Position numbers and translations under genes: made by a program. From an uncultured Bacilli bacterium (lineage in GTDB: Bacteria; Bacillota_I; Bacilli_A; RF39; UBA660): a DNA stretch of 57,222 nt. Shown here piece by piece: positions 35,651 to 44,786 of this stretch (position 1 is the first letter of the stretch; each line of letters starts with the position of its first letter). The notes under the pieces are model-generated. The model made no database searches and was not told the DNA's origin. It worked only from the letters and a program-made list of their open reading frames with translations. The stretch is from the NCBI GenBank assembly GCA_949505625.1, contig CATBQD010000012.1:1-57222 (forward strand). Reading direction: 5' to 3'.

Positions 35651-36511
35651 ATGAAAAAAGGCATAGTTATTGTTTTGGCAATTCTTAGTTTTTCTCTTTT
35701 AGCGCTTTTTTCTGGTTGTGGGATTTATGATAAAATGGATTTAGAAAAGGCAAGTGTGGAGATTTCTACTTTGAAAACAACAAAATTAGATTTATTAAAG
35801 GTAAAAGAAATAGTTGAAAACGATTCTCATTTATTTGGTGAATTAGAAGATATAGGGATAGAAATTTTTAATTCTGATTATTTTGAAGATAGCTATTTAT
35901 TTAGAAAGGAAAAAAGTGATGTAAATTCTGTATCTTTAAATTCTTATATGATAGTAAAGCCTTCAGAAGATAAAAAAGATTTATTGAAAGAACAAATGGA
36001 TTTATATTATGAAAACTTATTGAAAGAATATAGCGAAAAAGAAGGAGCAACAGAAGAAACAAAAGAACATTTACAAAATGTGATGAAAAAAGAATTTGAA
36101 GGATACCTTATTTATATTTTATCAGATGATAATGATGCAGTATGGAAGAAAATAGAAGAGAGTGCTCATCCATTACTATTTGAAAATACAAAAGAAGCAA
36201 GATTAGAAGATTTTGATATTTCTTCAGCAGATGTAGCTGAATTTAAAGCAGTAATTTCAAATAAAGAAACAAGTGTCAGTTTTTATGTCATTGTAAGACC
36301 TAAAAATGGGAAAGCTGATAATGTCAAAAGATCAATGAATCAATATATGAAAACATTGGACAAAAAATGGAGTACTTATTTACCTGATGAATATAAGCTT
36401 GTGAAAAATTATATGGATACAGAAGTAGGTAGTTATTTAGTATACATTGTATCTAAAGATAATCAATTAGTTTTAAATACTATAAAAGATGCAGTAGTGA
36501 AGAAAGATTGA
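35651..36511 (+). CDS. Lipoprotein with two tandem DUF4358-like domains
   Basis: About 286 aa from ATG 35651, behind AGGTGAC. The signal peptide ends in LFSGC, a lipobox with Cys near residue 24. The mature part contains two copies of the same layout: a short start with ALELL-like residues, then SYMIVKPSEDKKDLLKEQMD...GYLIYILSDDNDAV, and SFYVIVRPKNGKADNVKRSM...SYLVYIVSKDNQLV. This resembles DUF4358, usually present once. Function unknown; anchored on the outside of the membrane. Confidence 0.75.
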   Translation: MKKGIVIVLAILSFSLLALFSGCGIYDKMDLEKASVEISTLKTTKLDLLKVKEIVENDSHLFGELEDIGIEIFNSDYFEDSYLFRKEKSDVNSVSLNSYMIVKPSEDKKDLLKEQMDLYYENLLKEYSEKEGATEETKEHLQNVMKKEFEGYLIYILSDDNDAVWKKIEESAHPLLFENTKEARLEDFDISSADVAEFKAVISNKETSVSFYVIVRPKNGKADNVKRSMNQYMKTLDKKWSTYLPDEYKLVKNYMDTEVGSYLVYIVSKDNQLVLNTIKDAVVKKD

Positions 36512-36529
36512 TATAGATCTTTCTTTTTT
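36501..36529 (+). terminator. Terminator after the lipoprotein gene
   Basis: AGAAAGAT (36501-36508) pairs with ATCTTTCT (36517-36524) followed by T residues. Confidence 0.9.
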
Positions 36530-36633
36530 ATATACAAAATATAAAAATTAGCTTTAAATAGTGAGTAAATAAAAAAAATCTGTCATTTGCTTTCTCTTAT
36601 GAACTCTGTTAAATTGCTTTTGGAGGTGAATAT

Positions 36634-38079
36634 ATGAAAAAAATAATATTATTTATTTTCATGTTTATTAGTGCATTTCCAGTGTTAGCAAAAGCAGAAA
36701 AGGCAACATTGGAAGAAGAATATTTAAAAGGGGTTTTTTATGTAGTAGAAGCGAAAGATGGAACAATATCAAAAAACCAACAGCCAATATTTCGACTAAA
36801 CGGAAAAATCGCTTATTGTTTAGAGCCAGAAATACTTGCTAAAGCAGGTGAATATCAGGTTACGAAAGGATTAAGCGGTTCTTATCTTTCGAAAGAAGAA
36901 CGAAAAAAAGTAGAAGAATTTGGATATTATGGATATGAATATCCAGGACATCATAGACAAGAATATTATTTAGCAGCACAGGAACTTATTTGGGAACATG
37001 TTGGCCCATATGAGGCAAAATGGGTAACTAGTTTAGACGGGAATGAAGAACTTGATGTGGAAAAAGAAAAACAGGAAATTATGAGGTTAATAGAGGAAAA
37101 TAAAAAGCTGCCTTCGTTTCATTTGAATACTATTCACATTTATGAGGAAGAATTTTTAAAATTATATGATCAAAATCAAGTAATAGAAAATTTTGAATTA
37201 ATGAATTCTCATTTTCGTATTATGGATGGGAATTTAATTGGACAAGGAGCAACGGAAAGTGTAATTTTAAAAGGTAAATTGAAGGCTTATGATAAAGAAG
37301 AAACTCTTTTATATCGTCAAGAAAATTCTCAGAAGATGGCAACTTTAAGGCTTACAGATCCTACCTTTTTCGAACTTTCGATTGTAGTTGATGGAGTATC
37401 TGTAAAGATCCATAAAATTGGAGAAGTTTGGAATGGTGTTAGAAATACAGGAGAATGGAAAAACCAAGATGGGGTAGAATTTGAACTTTATGCAGAAGAA
37501 GATATTCTGGGACATTTTGACAATATTCTTTATAAGAAAGGGGTACTGATTGAGAAATTTATCACGGAAAAAGGATATGCAGAAACTAAGAGATTACCAA
37601 ACGGAAAATATCGATTGGTAGAAATAAAGTCAAAGGATGGATATGAAATTAGTGATCCTGTTGTATTTGAAATAGATAACTCTGTGGAAAAGGAATTAAT
37701 GATAGAAATTCAAAATAAGTTATCCACAGGAAAATTAGAGATTTTTAAAATAAATGAACAAAAGCAACCGTTGGCTGGTGTTGTTTTTGGTCTTTATAGT
37801 AAGAGTGGAAGAAAGTTAGATGAACAAATAACAAACTCAGAAGGAAAAATAATTTGGAGTAAGTTACCAATCGGAGAATATCAAATCAGAGAATTAAAGA
37901 CTTTAGAAGGCTATATTTTAGATACTGTGAAAGAGAAAATAGAAATAAAGAAAGATCAAACACTTTTATTAGAAAAAGTAAATGTTCCCTTATTACCTAA
38001 TACAAGGGGGACAAAACATTCGTTTCGATTTTTGTTTGGCTTATTTGGGTTAATTATTTCAAAGCGGTTTTTTCGATGA
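36634..38079 (+). CDS. Thioester-domain surface adhesin with SpaA domains and LPNTR sorting motif
   Basis: 481 aa. A Sec signal peptide (1-21) is followed by a thioester domain (about 30-170). AYCLEPE has Cys62 and AAQELIW has Gln116, the Cys-Gln pair that forms the internal thioester in TED adhesins. A linker then leads to two SpaA-type Ig domains (about 255-360 and 363-445, each with GVEFELYxE or GVVFGLYSK and a GYEI/GYIL strand). The C-terminus has PLLPNTRG (LPNTR at 454-458), a hydrophobic segment and SKRFFR, a sortase sorting signal with R in place of the usual G. The TGA stop overlaps the sortase gene. Probably covalently attaches to host or neighbouring cell surfaces. Confidence 0.88.
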   Translation: MKKIILFIFMFISAFPVLAKAEKATLEEEYLKGVFYVVEAKDGTISKNQQPIFRLNGKIAYCLEPEILAKAGEYQVTKGLSGSYLSKEERKKVEEFGYYGYEYPGHHRQEYYLAAQELIWEHVGPYEAKWVTSLDGNEELDVEKEKQEIMRLIEENKKLPSFHLNTIHIYEEEFLKLYDQNQVIENFELMNSHFRIMDGNLIGQGATESVILKGKLKAYDKEETLLYRQENSQKMATLRLTDPTFFELSIVVDGVSVKIHKIGEVWNGVRNTGEWKNQDGVEFELYAEEDILGHFDNILYKKGVLIEKFITEKGYAETKRLPNGKYRLVEIKSKDGYEISDPVVFEIDNSVEKELMIEIQNKLSTGKLEIFKINEQKQPLAGVVFGLYSKSGRKLDEQITNSEGKIIWSKLPIGEYQIRELKTLEGYILDTVKEKIEIKKDQTLLLEKVNVPLLPNTRGTKHSFRFLFGLFGLIISKRFFR

Positions 38080-38552
38080 AAAGGTTATTTTGGGGAGGAT
38101 TATTGTGCTTTAGTTTGTTTCTTGTGGTGACTGAAAGTTATAAAGAAACAATTACCATGAGTGTTTACCAAAAAGAAAAAGTGAATTTGGAGAAAGATGG
38201 AGGAATGAAATTAATAATTCCAGAATGGGATTTTGAGCGATTAATCAAAGAAGGGACTGTGAATCAGATTGACGATTCTTTTGCAACTTATATTCCAGGG
38301 AATAAAAATAATATTGTAATTGCAGGACATGATATCCCTATTGTATTTCATCAATTACAATATATACAAATAGGAATGACTATTTATTTAAAAAATGGTA
38401 ACAAAGTCATGAAATATATAGTTACAGATAAGAAAAGTGTAAAGCCCACAGAAATACAATATATGAATGATTCAGAAGAAGAACAGTTGACATTAATTAC
38501 CTGTACAGAGAATGACCAGAAAAGATTAATTGTTATATGTGTTCAAAAATAA
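38076..38552 (+). CDS. Sortase (class D-like) dedicated to the thioester adhesin
   Basis: 158 aa. An N-terminal transmembrane anchor (residues about 4-20) is followed by the sortase beta-barrel. The catalytic His85 lies in IAGHD, Cys143 in LITCTEN and Arg150 in QKRLIVI, all spaced as in sortases. The short length and TLITC-type motif suit class D. ATG overlaps the adhesin TGA (ATGA), which argues strongly that it recognises the LPNTR motif of that protein. Confidence 0.9.
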   Translation: MKRLFWGGLLCFSLFLVVTESYKETITMSVYQKEKVNLEKDGGMKLIIPEWDFERLIKEGTVNQIDDSFATYIPGNKNNIVIAGHDIPIVFHQLQYIQIGMTIYLKNGNKVMKYIVTDKKSVKPTEIQYMNDSEEEQLTLITCTENDQKRLIVICVQK

Positions 38553-38605
38553 TATATCTTGAAATTTTATTACCTTCTGTGATATAATTCAGTTAGGTGG
38601 TTCTT

Positions 38606-38953
38606 ATGAAATATAATAAAAAGGATACAGTTGATTTAATTAAAGATAAATTAAATGGAAAGTCTATGTTAACTTATGAAGAAATTGCTCAAATTACGGG
38701 TTATCATCCAAAGTATATTTTAAGGTTAAAGCGCGAAATTATAAATGATACAATTCAGCTGGAACATGGAAATAAAAATAAACCTTCTTATAAAGCAATT
38801 CCAAAAGAAGAGGAAGAAAAGATTGTCAGTTTATATAAAAGGAGTAATGCTAGTGTTAGACGATTTTGTAAATTTTATGGAAGACGTAGCTATTCATGTA
38901 TTTATTATATTTTAAAGAAAAATGGATTGTTGGATAAAGAACAAAGAAAATAA
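38606..38953 (+). CDS. Small helix-turn-helix protein
   Basis: About 115 aa, ATG 38606 behind AGGTGG. Two HTH-like segments are visible. LTYEEIAQITGYHPKYILRL is in the N-terminal half; KEEEEKIVSLYKRSNASVRR, then CKFYGRRSYSCIYYILKKNGLL, is in the C-terminal half. The layout resembles the DNA-binding part of transposases or a small regulator, but no catalytic transposase domain or inverted repeats lie nearby. It could be a free-standing regulator or a remnant. Confidence 0.55.
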   Translation: MKYNKKDTVDLIKDKLNGKSMLTYEEIAQITGYHPKYILRLKREIINDTIQLEHGNKNKPSYKAIPKEEEEKIVSLYKRSNASVRRFCKFYGRRSYSCIYYILKKNGLLDKEQRK

Positions 38954-38972
38954 TTGTCTTGTTCTTTTTTTA
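38935..38972 (+). terminator. Terminator after the HTH gene
   Basis: AGAACAA pairs with TTGTTCT across a loop of about 17 bases and is followed by a T run; it includes the end of the gene. Confidence 0.75.
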
Positions 38973-39057
38973 TGTTTACAAACTTGAATTTTCTAAATTA
39001 TTTGTTATAATAGAAAATTATAAAGAAACTATTCGGTTATATAAAAGAAGGTGTAGT

Positions 39058-40782
39058 ATGGAAGGAACTGGTCAATTTAGTATTTACAAAGTGGATTTAG
39101 AAAAAGTAGAAGGATTTGTTGAGCAAAATAGGGCAGACTATTTGGAGAAAGTTCGGGATTGGCTTTTAGATCAAATTTCAAAAAATATAAAAAGAAAGAC
39201 AGAATTTATTCGTAATTTATCGAAAGAAAAGTATAAGGGTTATTTTTTCCAAACTAAAAATAGACCAGTTTGGGATAGATTGATTTTTCCAATTTTAGTA
39301 GAAGATATCGGTTTATCAGCTGATAGCTTTCAAAATACAAATGTTTCTTATATTTTAACATATTTGACAGAGCAGAATATTTATATAATGACTGCTGGAT
39401 ATGGAAGTCATTATGTAAAAGATTATATTGAAGTTAGTTTTGGATTAAATTTATTGCCAAAGCTCCTTGATGAAAATAAGTCTGTTTTAAGAGAAGTTTC
39501 ACATGCTGGAATGACGGGAAATCGATTAACTAGTAGCTATACAAATAAAGCAAAGACAAATTTTGCGTTGGAAAAAGATATGAGGAATATTTATAAGCAG
39601 TTAATCGCAGAGATTGATACAACAGAATTATATAATTTGGGTCTTTTGCCTACACCTAAAGGTAGGAAAAGTACATCTTTAATGAGTACTGATTCATTAG
39701 TAATAAGGCGCTCTATTTCATTAAATGAGCTTCAAGAAATTTTGATTCGATTAGATCAGATTCAGCAAAGGCCTAGTCGCTTTGTTTTAAATTATTTTGA
39801 GGAATTGAGAAGTGATGTAGCAGAACAGGAAGTGCTATGGAAAAATCTTATAACTAGTTTTATAAATAAAGATTTATCGGCTTTTATTATTGTTGGAAAA
39901 GATTATTTGGAATATATAGAAAAAGGAAAAAAATATATTTTAATAGATAAGAATGGAGACGTTTTTTTAGAACGGCATAAGCCTTTAACAGTGGTGGATA
40001 TTTATGATGAATTAGAAAACAGACAAATGGAAATATCAAAAAAATTAATACGAGAGATATTCTTTAAATGGAAATTATCTGTAGTTGATGAGAATGGAAA
40101 TTATATTATTCTATCCCTTCCATTAAAGACTTGTTTACAGGGAGAAGTTACAAATGATAATGGAGAACCTTGCTATTTATTTGATGGTAAATGGTATATA
40201 TTTGCTAAAAACGCTATTAAAGTATTGACAGATGAATTTGTAGAATATTATATAGCGAAAGAAGATAGAGTGAATCAATTAAAAGAAGATTATAATTTAT
40301 ATTGTGGTCAACGAACGGAGACAGAATATAATGAATTTTTACGGAAGAATAATAAAATTATAGTTAGTCATTTGGTGCGAATTGGAAATATTGAAATAGC
40401 AGATGCCATTTTTTGGGATGAACATAATTTATATCTTTTACACAATAAGGATAAATTTCAAAATGATGGAATAAGAGAAGTATCTGGTCAGATTAAAACA
40501 TCCGCCCATATTCTTCAAATGTTAAAGCAAAGTACTGAAGGTAGGAAAGTTCTTCAGCAATATTATGAGAAAATTATGAAAAGATATCCAGAATTAGAAG
40601 AAAAAATAACATGTGAAAAATTTATAGATTTATTTTTTAATAAAAAAATTTGTTATATTGCTGGTTATATTAGTTCTTATAGAAAGAGTTCAGGAAGTAC
40701 ATATGGAAAGTACGTGACAGTATCATTAAATAAAGAATTATTAGAATATGGGAATGAGTTATTATCTATGAATCTTGTATAA
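39058..40782 (+). CDS. Uncharacterised 574-aa protein, possibly TIGR04141/DUF6119 family
   Basis: ATG 39058 is chosen because AGAAGGTGTAG precedes it. A promoter TTGAAT-16 bp-TATAAT (38984-39011) is just upstream. It is soluble with no signal peptide or clear enzymatic motif. Middle and late segments (LVRIGNIEIADAIFWDEHNLYLLHNKDKF and SGQIKTSAHILQMLK, quoted in pieces) resemble the sporadically distributed TIGR04141/DUF6119 family, whose function is poorly known and which often sits in defence islands. I rate the family match as tentative. Confidence 0.5.
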   Translation: MEGTGQFSIYKVDLEKVEGFVEQNRADYLEKVRDWLLDQISKNIKRKTEFIRNLSKEKYKGYFFQTKNRPVWDRLIFPILVEDIGLSADSFQNTNVSYILTYLTEQNIYIMTAGYGSHYVKDYIEVSFGLNLLPKLLDENKSVLREVSHAGMTGNRLTSSYTNKAKTNFALEKDMRNIYKQLIAEIDTTELYNLGLLPTPKGRKSTSLMSTDSLVIRRSISLNELQEILIRLDQIQQRPSRFVLNYFEELRSDVAEQEVLWKNLITSFINKDLSAFIIVGKDYLEYIEKGKKYILIDKNGDVFLERHKPLTVVDIYDELENRQMEISKKLIREIFFKWKLSVVDENGNYIILSLPLKTCLQGEVTNDNGEPCYLFDGKWYIFAKNAIKVLTDEFVEYYIAKEDRVNQLKEDYNLYCGQRTETEYNEFLRKNNKIIVSHLVRIGNIEIADAIFWDEHNLYLLHNKDKFQNDGIREVSGQIKTSAHILQMLKQSTEGRKVLQQYYEKIMKRYPELEEKITCEKFIDLFFNKKICYIAGYISSYRKSSGSTYGKYVTVSLNKELLEYGNELLSMNLV

Positions 40783-40839
40783 TAAAATTTTTGCTTTTTG
40801 AGATTTTTTGTATATAATAATTAGAAAGGATTTGATAAG

Positions 40840-41271
40840 ATGGAATTAAATTATGTTACAAGGTTGGGAGAGCAGGGGTTTATAGATTTAATAAATTTTT
40901 GTATTACAAAACAAAATGATAGAAATTTAGAAAGTGGTTTTTTAGTTAAAGATAGTACTGTAAGTTCAGTTAGAATACATGATGAGATGGACCGAAGAGA
41001 TCTAGATGGAGATCGTTATTTATGGGTTTGCTCATTTGATGGTGTTAAAGTACTTGATGGCTATGTTGTAAAAGATTTTGATATGGCAATTGATAATACT
41101 GGATTATGTGGGCGTGCAACAGCAACTGATTATACAGCTAGTATGAGAGAATTTATGGCAAAAAGATTTGGAAAAGAATATATAAAAGCAGTTTATGCAC
41201 ATCAAATGTTAAAAGCAGAAAAAGAAATGAATCGTTTGTTGGGATGCTTACCAAAAGAGAAAAAAATATAA
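40840..41271 (+). CDS. Uncharacterised 143-aa protein
   Basis: A soluble, mildly acidic protein preceded by AGAAAGGA. No family motif is recognised. ESGFLVKDSTVSSVRIHDEMD and YLWVCSFDGVKVLDGYVV look like beta strands of a compact domain. The C-terminal helix is AEKEMNRLLGCL. A terminator overlaps its end, and it stands alone between the DUF6119-like gene and the Ca2+ ATPase gene. Confidence 0.5.
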   Translation: MELNYVTRLGEQGFIDLINFCITKQNDRNLESGFLVKDSTVSSVRIHDEMDRRDLDGDRYLWVCSFDGVKVLDGYVVKDFDMAIDNTGLCGRATATDYTASMREFMAKRFGKEYIKAVYAHQMLKAEKEMNRLLGCLPKEKKI

Positions 41272-41286
41272 TTTCTCTTTTTTTGT
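41254..41286 (+). terminator. Terminator before the Ca2+ ATPase gene
   Basis: AAAAGAGAAA pairs with TTTCTCTTTT followed by a T run. Confidence 0.85.
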
Positions 41287-41345
41287 CGTTTTTTTTAACT
41301 CCTATTTATTAGTTCTTCTTAATATAGTGGATTAGGAGGGAACTT

Positions 41346-43964
41346 ATGGAAAAAATAGGGCTTACAGAAAAACAAGTAGCAGAAAATCGTAGTAAATATG
41401 GTAGTAATCAAATTACTTCAAAAAAACAAGATAGTTTCTGGAAATTGTTATTAGAAACTTTAGGTGATCCAATTATCAAGATTTTGTTAATTGCTTTAGC
41501 GATTAAAACTATTTTCTTAATTCAAAATTTTGATTGGTATGAAACTGTAGGGATTGTAATAGCTATTTTTTTAGCGTCTTTTATTTCTACGATTTCTGAG
41601 TATGGAAGCGAACAGGCATTTGCAAAATTACAAGAAGAGTCTTCAAAAATAAAATGTCGAGTTCTTCGAAATGGAGTTGTAACTGAACTTCCGATTGATG
41701 AAATTGTTGTCAATGATATTGTTTTACTGGATTCTGGAGATAAAATTCCAGCTGATGGAAAACTCATTGAAGGTGAAATTACAGTTGATGAATCAGCTTT
41801 AAATGGAGAAACAAAAGAAGCTTATAAAGAAGCAGTAAAATCAATACTGGAAAAAGGAAATGAAAAAAATTTTGTTTATAGAGGAACAGTTGTGTATTCT
41901 AAATCTGGCAAAATGATTGTTACAAATGTAGGAAATGACACATTTTATGGGAAGCTAGCAAGTGAATTACAAGAGAAGCAGCCTGATAGTCCATTAAAAT
42001 TAAAGCTTCATGAATTAGCCAAATTTATTAGCAAAATTGGATATGCAGGGGCTATACTAGTTTCTCTTTCTTATTTATTTTCTGTTATTTTTATTGAAAA
42101 CGGCTTTGTGATGAATAAGGTATTAGAGACAGTTACAAATTTTCCAGTAATGTTTGGTCATATTTTATATGCCTTAACACTAAGTGTAACCATTATTGTT
42201 GTTGCAGTTCCAGAAGGTCTTCCTATGATGATAACGTTAGTATTATCTTCTAATATGAAACGAATGCTTAAAAATAATGTATTGGTACGGAAATTAGTTG
42301 GAATAGAAACAGCAGGAAGTTTAAATATTCTTTTTACAGACAAAACAGGTACTTTGACAAAAGGTAAATTAGAGGTTGTCGGATTTGAATCTGGAAATCT
42401 AAAAAAGTTTTCCACAGAATTAGAACTTCGGAATTGCCCGAATCTTCATAAAATTGTAACAACTTCTATTATTTATAATAATGCTAGTAGTTATGATGTG
42501 GAAAAAAATAAAGTAATTGGAGGAAATAGTACAGATAGAGCATTATTAGAGTTTGTAAAATCACAAACTTGTGGAAAAGTGAAAAAGGTAAGAACAGTGC
42601 CGTTTGACAGTAATAATAAATATGCATTGACTACAATAGAAGATAATGAGAGATTAACTTTAATAAAAGGTGCTCCTGAAAAGATACTTCCATTTTGTAC
42701 CAAGTATTATAATGAGCAAGGAGAAAAAAGAGGTTTTTATTCAAAAAAAGAAGTTTATTCAGAAATAGATCAGATGACGAAAAAAGGAATTCGTGTTATT
42801 GCGCTGGCGACTTCTTCAACAGAGTTTTTTAGAGATCTTTCTTTTATCGGTTTAATTTTTATTAAAGATGAGATTCGAAAAGAAGCTATAGAAGGAGTGA
42901 AATTAGTACATGATGCACATATAGAAACGGTTATGATTACAGGAGATAATAAAGATACTGCGTCTTCTATTGCAAGAGAAGTAGGGCTGTTAAAAAGTAG
43001 TCATGATATTGTTTTAACGAGTGATGAATTACGCTTAAAAAGTGATGATGAAATAAAAAAGATATTACCAAATTTGAGAGTAGTGGCTAGGGCTTTGCCT
43101 CAAGATAAAAGTAGGTTGGTACGAATTTCTCAAGAGTTAGGGCTTGTTGTAGGTATGACTGGTGATGGTGTGAATGATGCTCCAGCTTTAAAAAGAGCTG
43201 ATGTTGGTTTCTCAATGGGAAGTGGAACTGAAGTTTCAAAAGAAGCAAGTGATATTATTATTTTAGATGATAATTTTCTATCAATTTCTAAGGCAATTTT
43301 ATTTGGAAGAACAATTTTCAAAAGTATTCGAAAATTTATTATTTTTCAACTTACAATGAATTTCTGCGCGATTAGCTTGTCCATTATTGGACCCTTTATT
43401 GGGGTAGAAACTCCAGTTACAGTAATACAGATGTTATGGATTAATATGGTTATGGATACGTTAGCAGGTTTAGCGTTTGCGTTTGAGCCTCCTTTAAGAG
43501 AATATATGAGTGAGCATCCAAAGAAGAAAAAGGAAGCAATTATTAATTCTTATATGATGGGAGAAATTCTGTTTACCGGATGTTTTTCTTCATTATTGTG
43601 TATTTTCTTTTTGAAATCTTCTTTGATACACGATCTTTATAGATTTGCAGAAACTGATAAATATTTGATGACTGCTTTTTTTGGACTTTTTATCTTTATG
43701 GGAATTTTTAATAGTTTTAATGCTAGAACAGAACGTCTTAATTTACTAGCGAATTTATCTAAGAATAAAGTGTTTATGTTTGTAATTTTCTTTATTTTAG
43801 TGGTTCAGATTCTGTTAATTTATTTTGGTGGATCTTTATTTAGAACAGCAGGGTTAACATTCAAAGAGTTTGAAATTATGATTTTGTTAGCTTTAATAGT
43901 AGTTCCTGTGGATTGGATTCGAAAATTATATTTGAGACATCATGGAAAAATTGGAGGTGTTTAA
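41346..43964 (+). CDS. P-type cation-transporting ATPase (type IIB, Ca2+-ATPase-like)
   Basis: 872 aa. The phosphorylation site is TDKTGTLTKG (near residue 330). The A-domain LNGETKEAY is where the TGES loop normally lies. The nucleotide-binding KGAPEKIL, MITGDNKDTA and GMTGDGVNDAPALKRADVG complete the P domain. The TM4 motif VPEGLP is that of calcium-translocating type II pumps. About eight to ten transmembrane segments, six of them after the P domain. It exports Ca2+ (or similar cation) from the cytoplasm. An AGGAGGG site precedes the ATG. Cation selectivity is inferred from motif only. Confidence 0.9.
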   Translation: MEKIGLTEKQVAENRSKYGSNQITSKKQDSFWKLLLETLGDPIIKILLIALAIKTIFLIQNFDWYETVGIVIAIFLASFISTISEYGSEQAFAKLQEESSKIKCRVLRNGVVTELPIDEIVVNDIVLLDSGDKIPADGKLIEGEITVDESALNGETKEAYKEAVKSILEKGNEKNFVYRGTVVYSKSGKMIVTNVGNDTFYGKLASELQEKQPDSPLKLKLHELAKFISKIGYAGAILVSLSYLFSVIFIENGFVMNKVLETVTNFPVMFGHILYALTLSVTIIVVAVPEGLPMMITLVLSSNMKRMLKNNVLVRKLVGIETAGSLNILFTDKTGTLTKGKLEVVGFESGNLKKFSTELELRNCPNLHKIVTTSIIYNNASSYDVEKNKVIGGNSTDRALLEFVKSQTCGKVKKVRTVPFDSNNKYALTTIEDNERLTLIKGAPEKILPFCTKYYNEQGEKRGFYSKKEVYSEIDQMTKKGIRVIALATSSTEFFRDLSFIGLIFIKDEIRKEAIEGVKLVHDAHIETVMITGDNKDTASSIAREVGLLKSSHDIVLTSDELRLKSDDEIKKILPNLRVVARALPQDKSRLVRISQELGLVVGMTGDGVNDAPALKRADVGFSMGSGTEVSKEASDIIILDDNFLSISKAILFGRTIFKSIRKFIIFQLTMNFCAISLSIIGPFIGVETPVTVIQMLWINMVMDTLAGLAFAFEPPLREYMSEHPKKKKEAIINSYMMGEILFTGCFSSLLCIFFLKSSLIHDLYRFAETDKYLMTAFFGLFIFMGIFNSFNARTERLNLLANLSKNKVFMFVIFFILVVQILLIYFGGSLFRTAGLTFKEFEIMILLALIVVPVDWIRKLYLRHHGKIGGV

Positions 43965-43978
43965 TAATTTCTCTATGA

Positions 43979-44004
43979 AAATTGGTTGCACAATGTACCA
44001 ATTT
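43979..44004 (+). promoter_or_regulatory. Inverted repeat upstream of the agrA-agrC pair
   Basis: AAATTGGT (43979-43986) and ACCAATTT (43997-44004) form a perfect 8-bp inverted repeat spaced by 10 bases, about 70 bases ahead of the response regulator start. It could be an operator or a hairpin. No T tract follows, so it is not a standard terminator. Confidence 0.5.
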
Positions 44005-44072
44005 ATGGTAATATTTATTAGATAGCAAACAGTAAACAATAGAGATGATAATCATTTTGGAGGAGTGACAAT

Positions 44073-44786
44073 ATGATTAATTTTATTATTTGTGATGACA
44101 ATTTAGAGATGAGGGATAATATACTAGATGTTGTCGCAACTTTTATGATGGCAAAAGAGATAGAATATAAAACACATTTATATAGTGATTATGATGATGA
44201 ATTTATGAAGATTGTAAATCAGAAACTGTCATTTAAAATTTATATTTTAGATATTGAGGCTCCTACTAGAACTGGAATTGATGTTGCAAGAATTATTCGT
44301 CATAAAGATGAAGATAGTGCGATTATCTTTATTACAGGACATGAAGAATTAGGACCAAGATTGCTATCAAAAGATATTACTTTCTTAGCGTTTATTAACA
44401 AGTTTGATGATTACAAAAATAGGTTGCAATATAATATAGGAAAAGCGATATCTGCATTGGAGAAAAAGAAATGTTTAAGATTTGAGGATAGCAGTACTTT
44501 TTATGCTCTTCCATATCACGATATTTTATATATTGAAAAAGATAGTTTAGGTAGGGGAACTATTATTGTAACCGAGTTTAATGAATTTAAAGTTCATAAA
44601 CCGTTATCGTTTTTTCGCGCAAAATTAGATGATAGTTTTGTTCAGACTCATAGAGCTTGTATAATGAATAAAGAAAGAATAATGAGTGTAAATAAGAAAG
44701 AACATTTGGTTACTTTTGACAATGGTATGAAAAGTGATCTTATTTCCACTCGATTTAAAATAGAGGAGTTGATTAGGGGAGTATGA
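44073..44786 (+). CDS. agrA: AgrA-like response regulator (receiver + LytTR domain)
   Basis: 237 aa. The N-terminal receiver domain has the acidic ICDDN, the phosphoacceptor Asp60 in YILDIE, and the conserved GHEE and NKF segments. The C-terminal LytTR DNA-binding domain (about residues 130-235) begins LRFEDSSTFYALPYHDILYIE and includes FVQTHRACIMNKERI. It is the response regulator of a peptide quorum-sensing system. The sensor kinase gene overlaps it by 4 bases. A strong GGAGG site precedes ATG. The symbol follows the gene order and agr partners seen here. Confidence 0.88.
   Translation: MINFIICDDNLEMRDNILDVVATFMMAKEIEYKTHLYSDYDDEFMKIVNQKLSFKIYILDIEAPTRTGIDVARIIRHKDEDSAIIFITGHEELGPRLLSKDITFLAFINKFDDYKNRLQYNIGKAISALEKKKCLRFEDSSTFYALPYHDILYIEKDSLGRGTIIVTEFNEFKVHKPLSFFRAKLDDSFVQTHRACIMNKERIMSVNKKEHLVTFDNGMKSDLISTRFKIEELIRGV

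Noticed and set aside
38606-38953. Insertion sequence
   Set aside because: Only an HTH-bearing ORF is present. No DDE/HUH catalytic domain, terminal inverted repeats or target duplications were seen.
43981-44072. AgrA/LytTR direct-repeat binding site upstream of agrA
   Set aside because: I looked for 9-bp direct repeats spaced about 12-13 bases, and only an 8-bp inverted repeat was found; a LytTR site is not supported.
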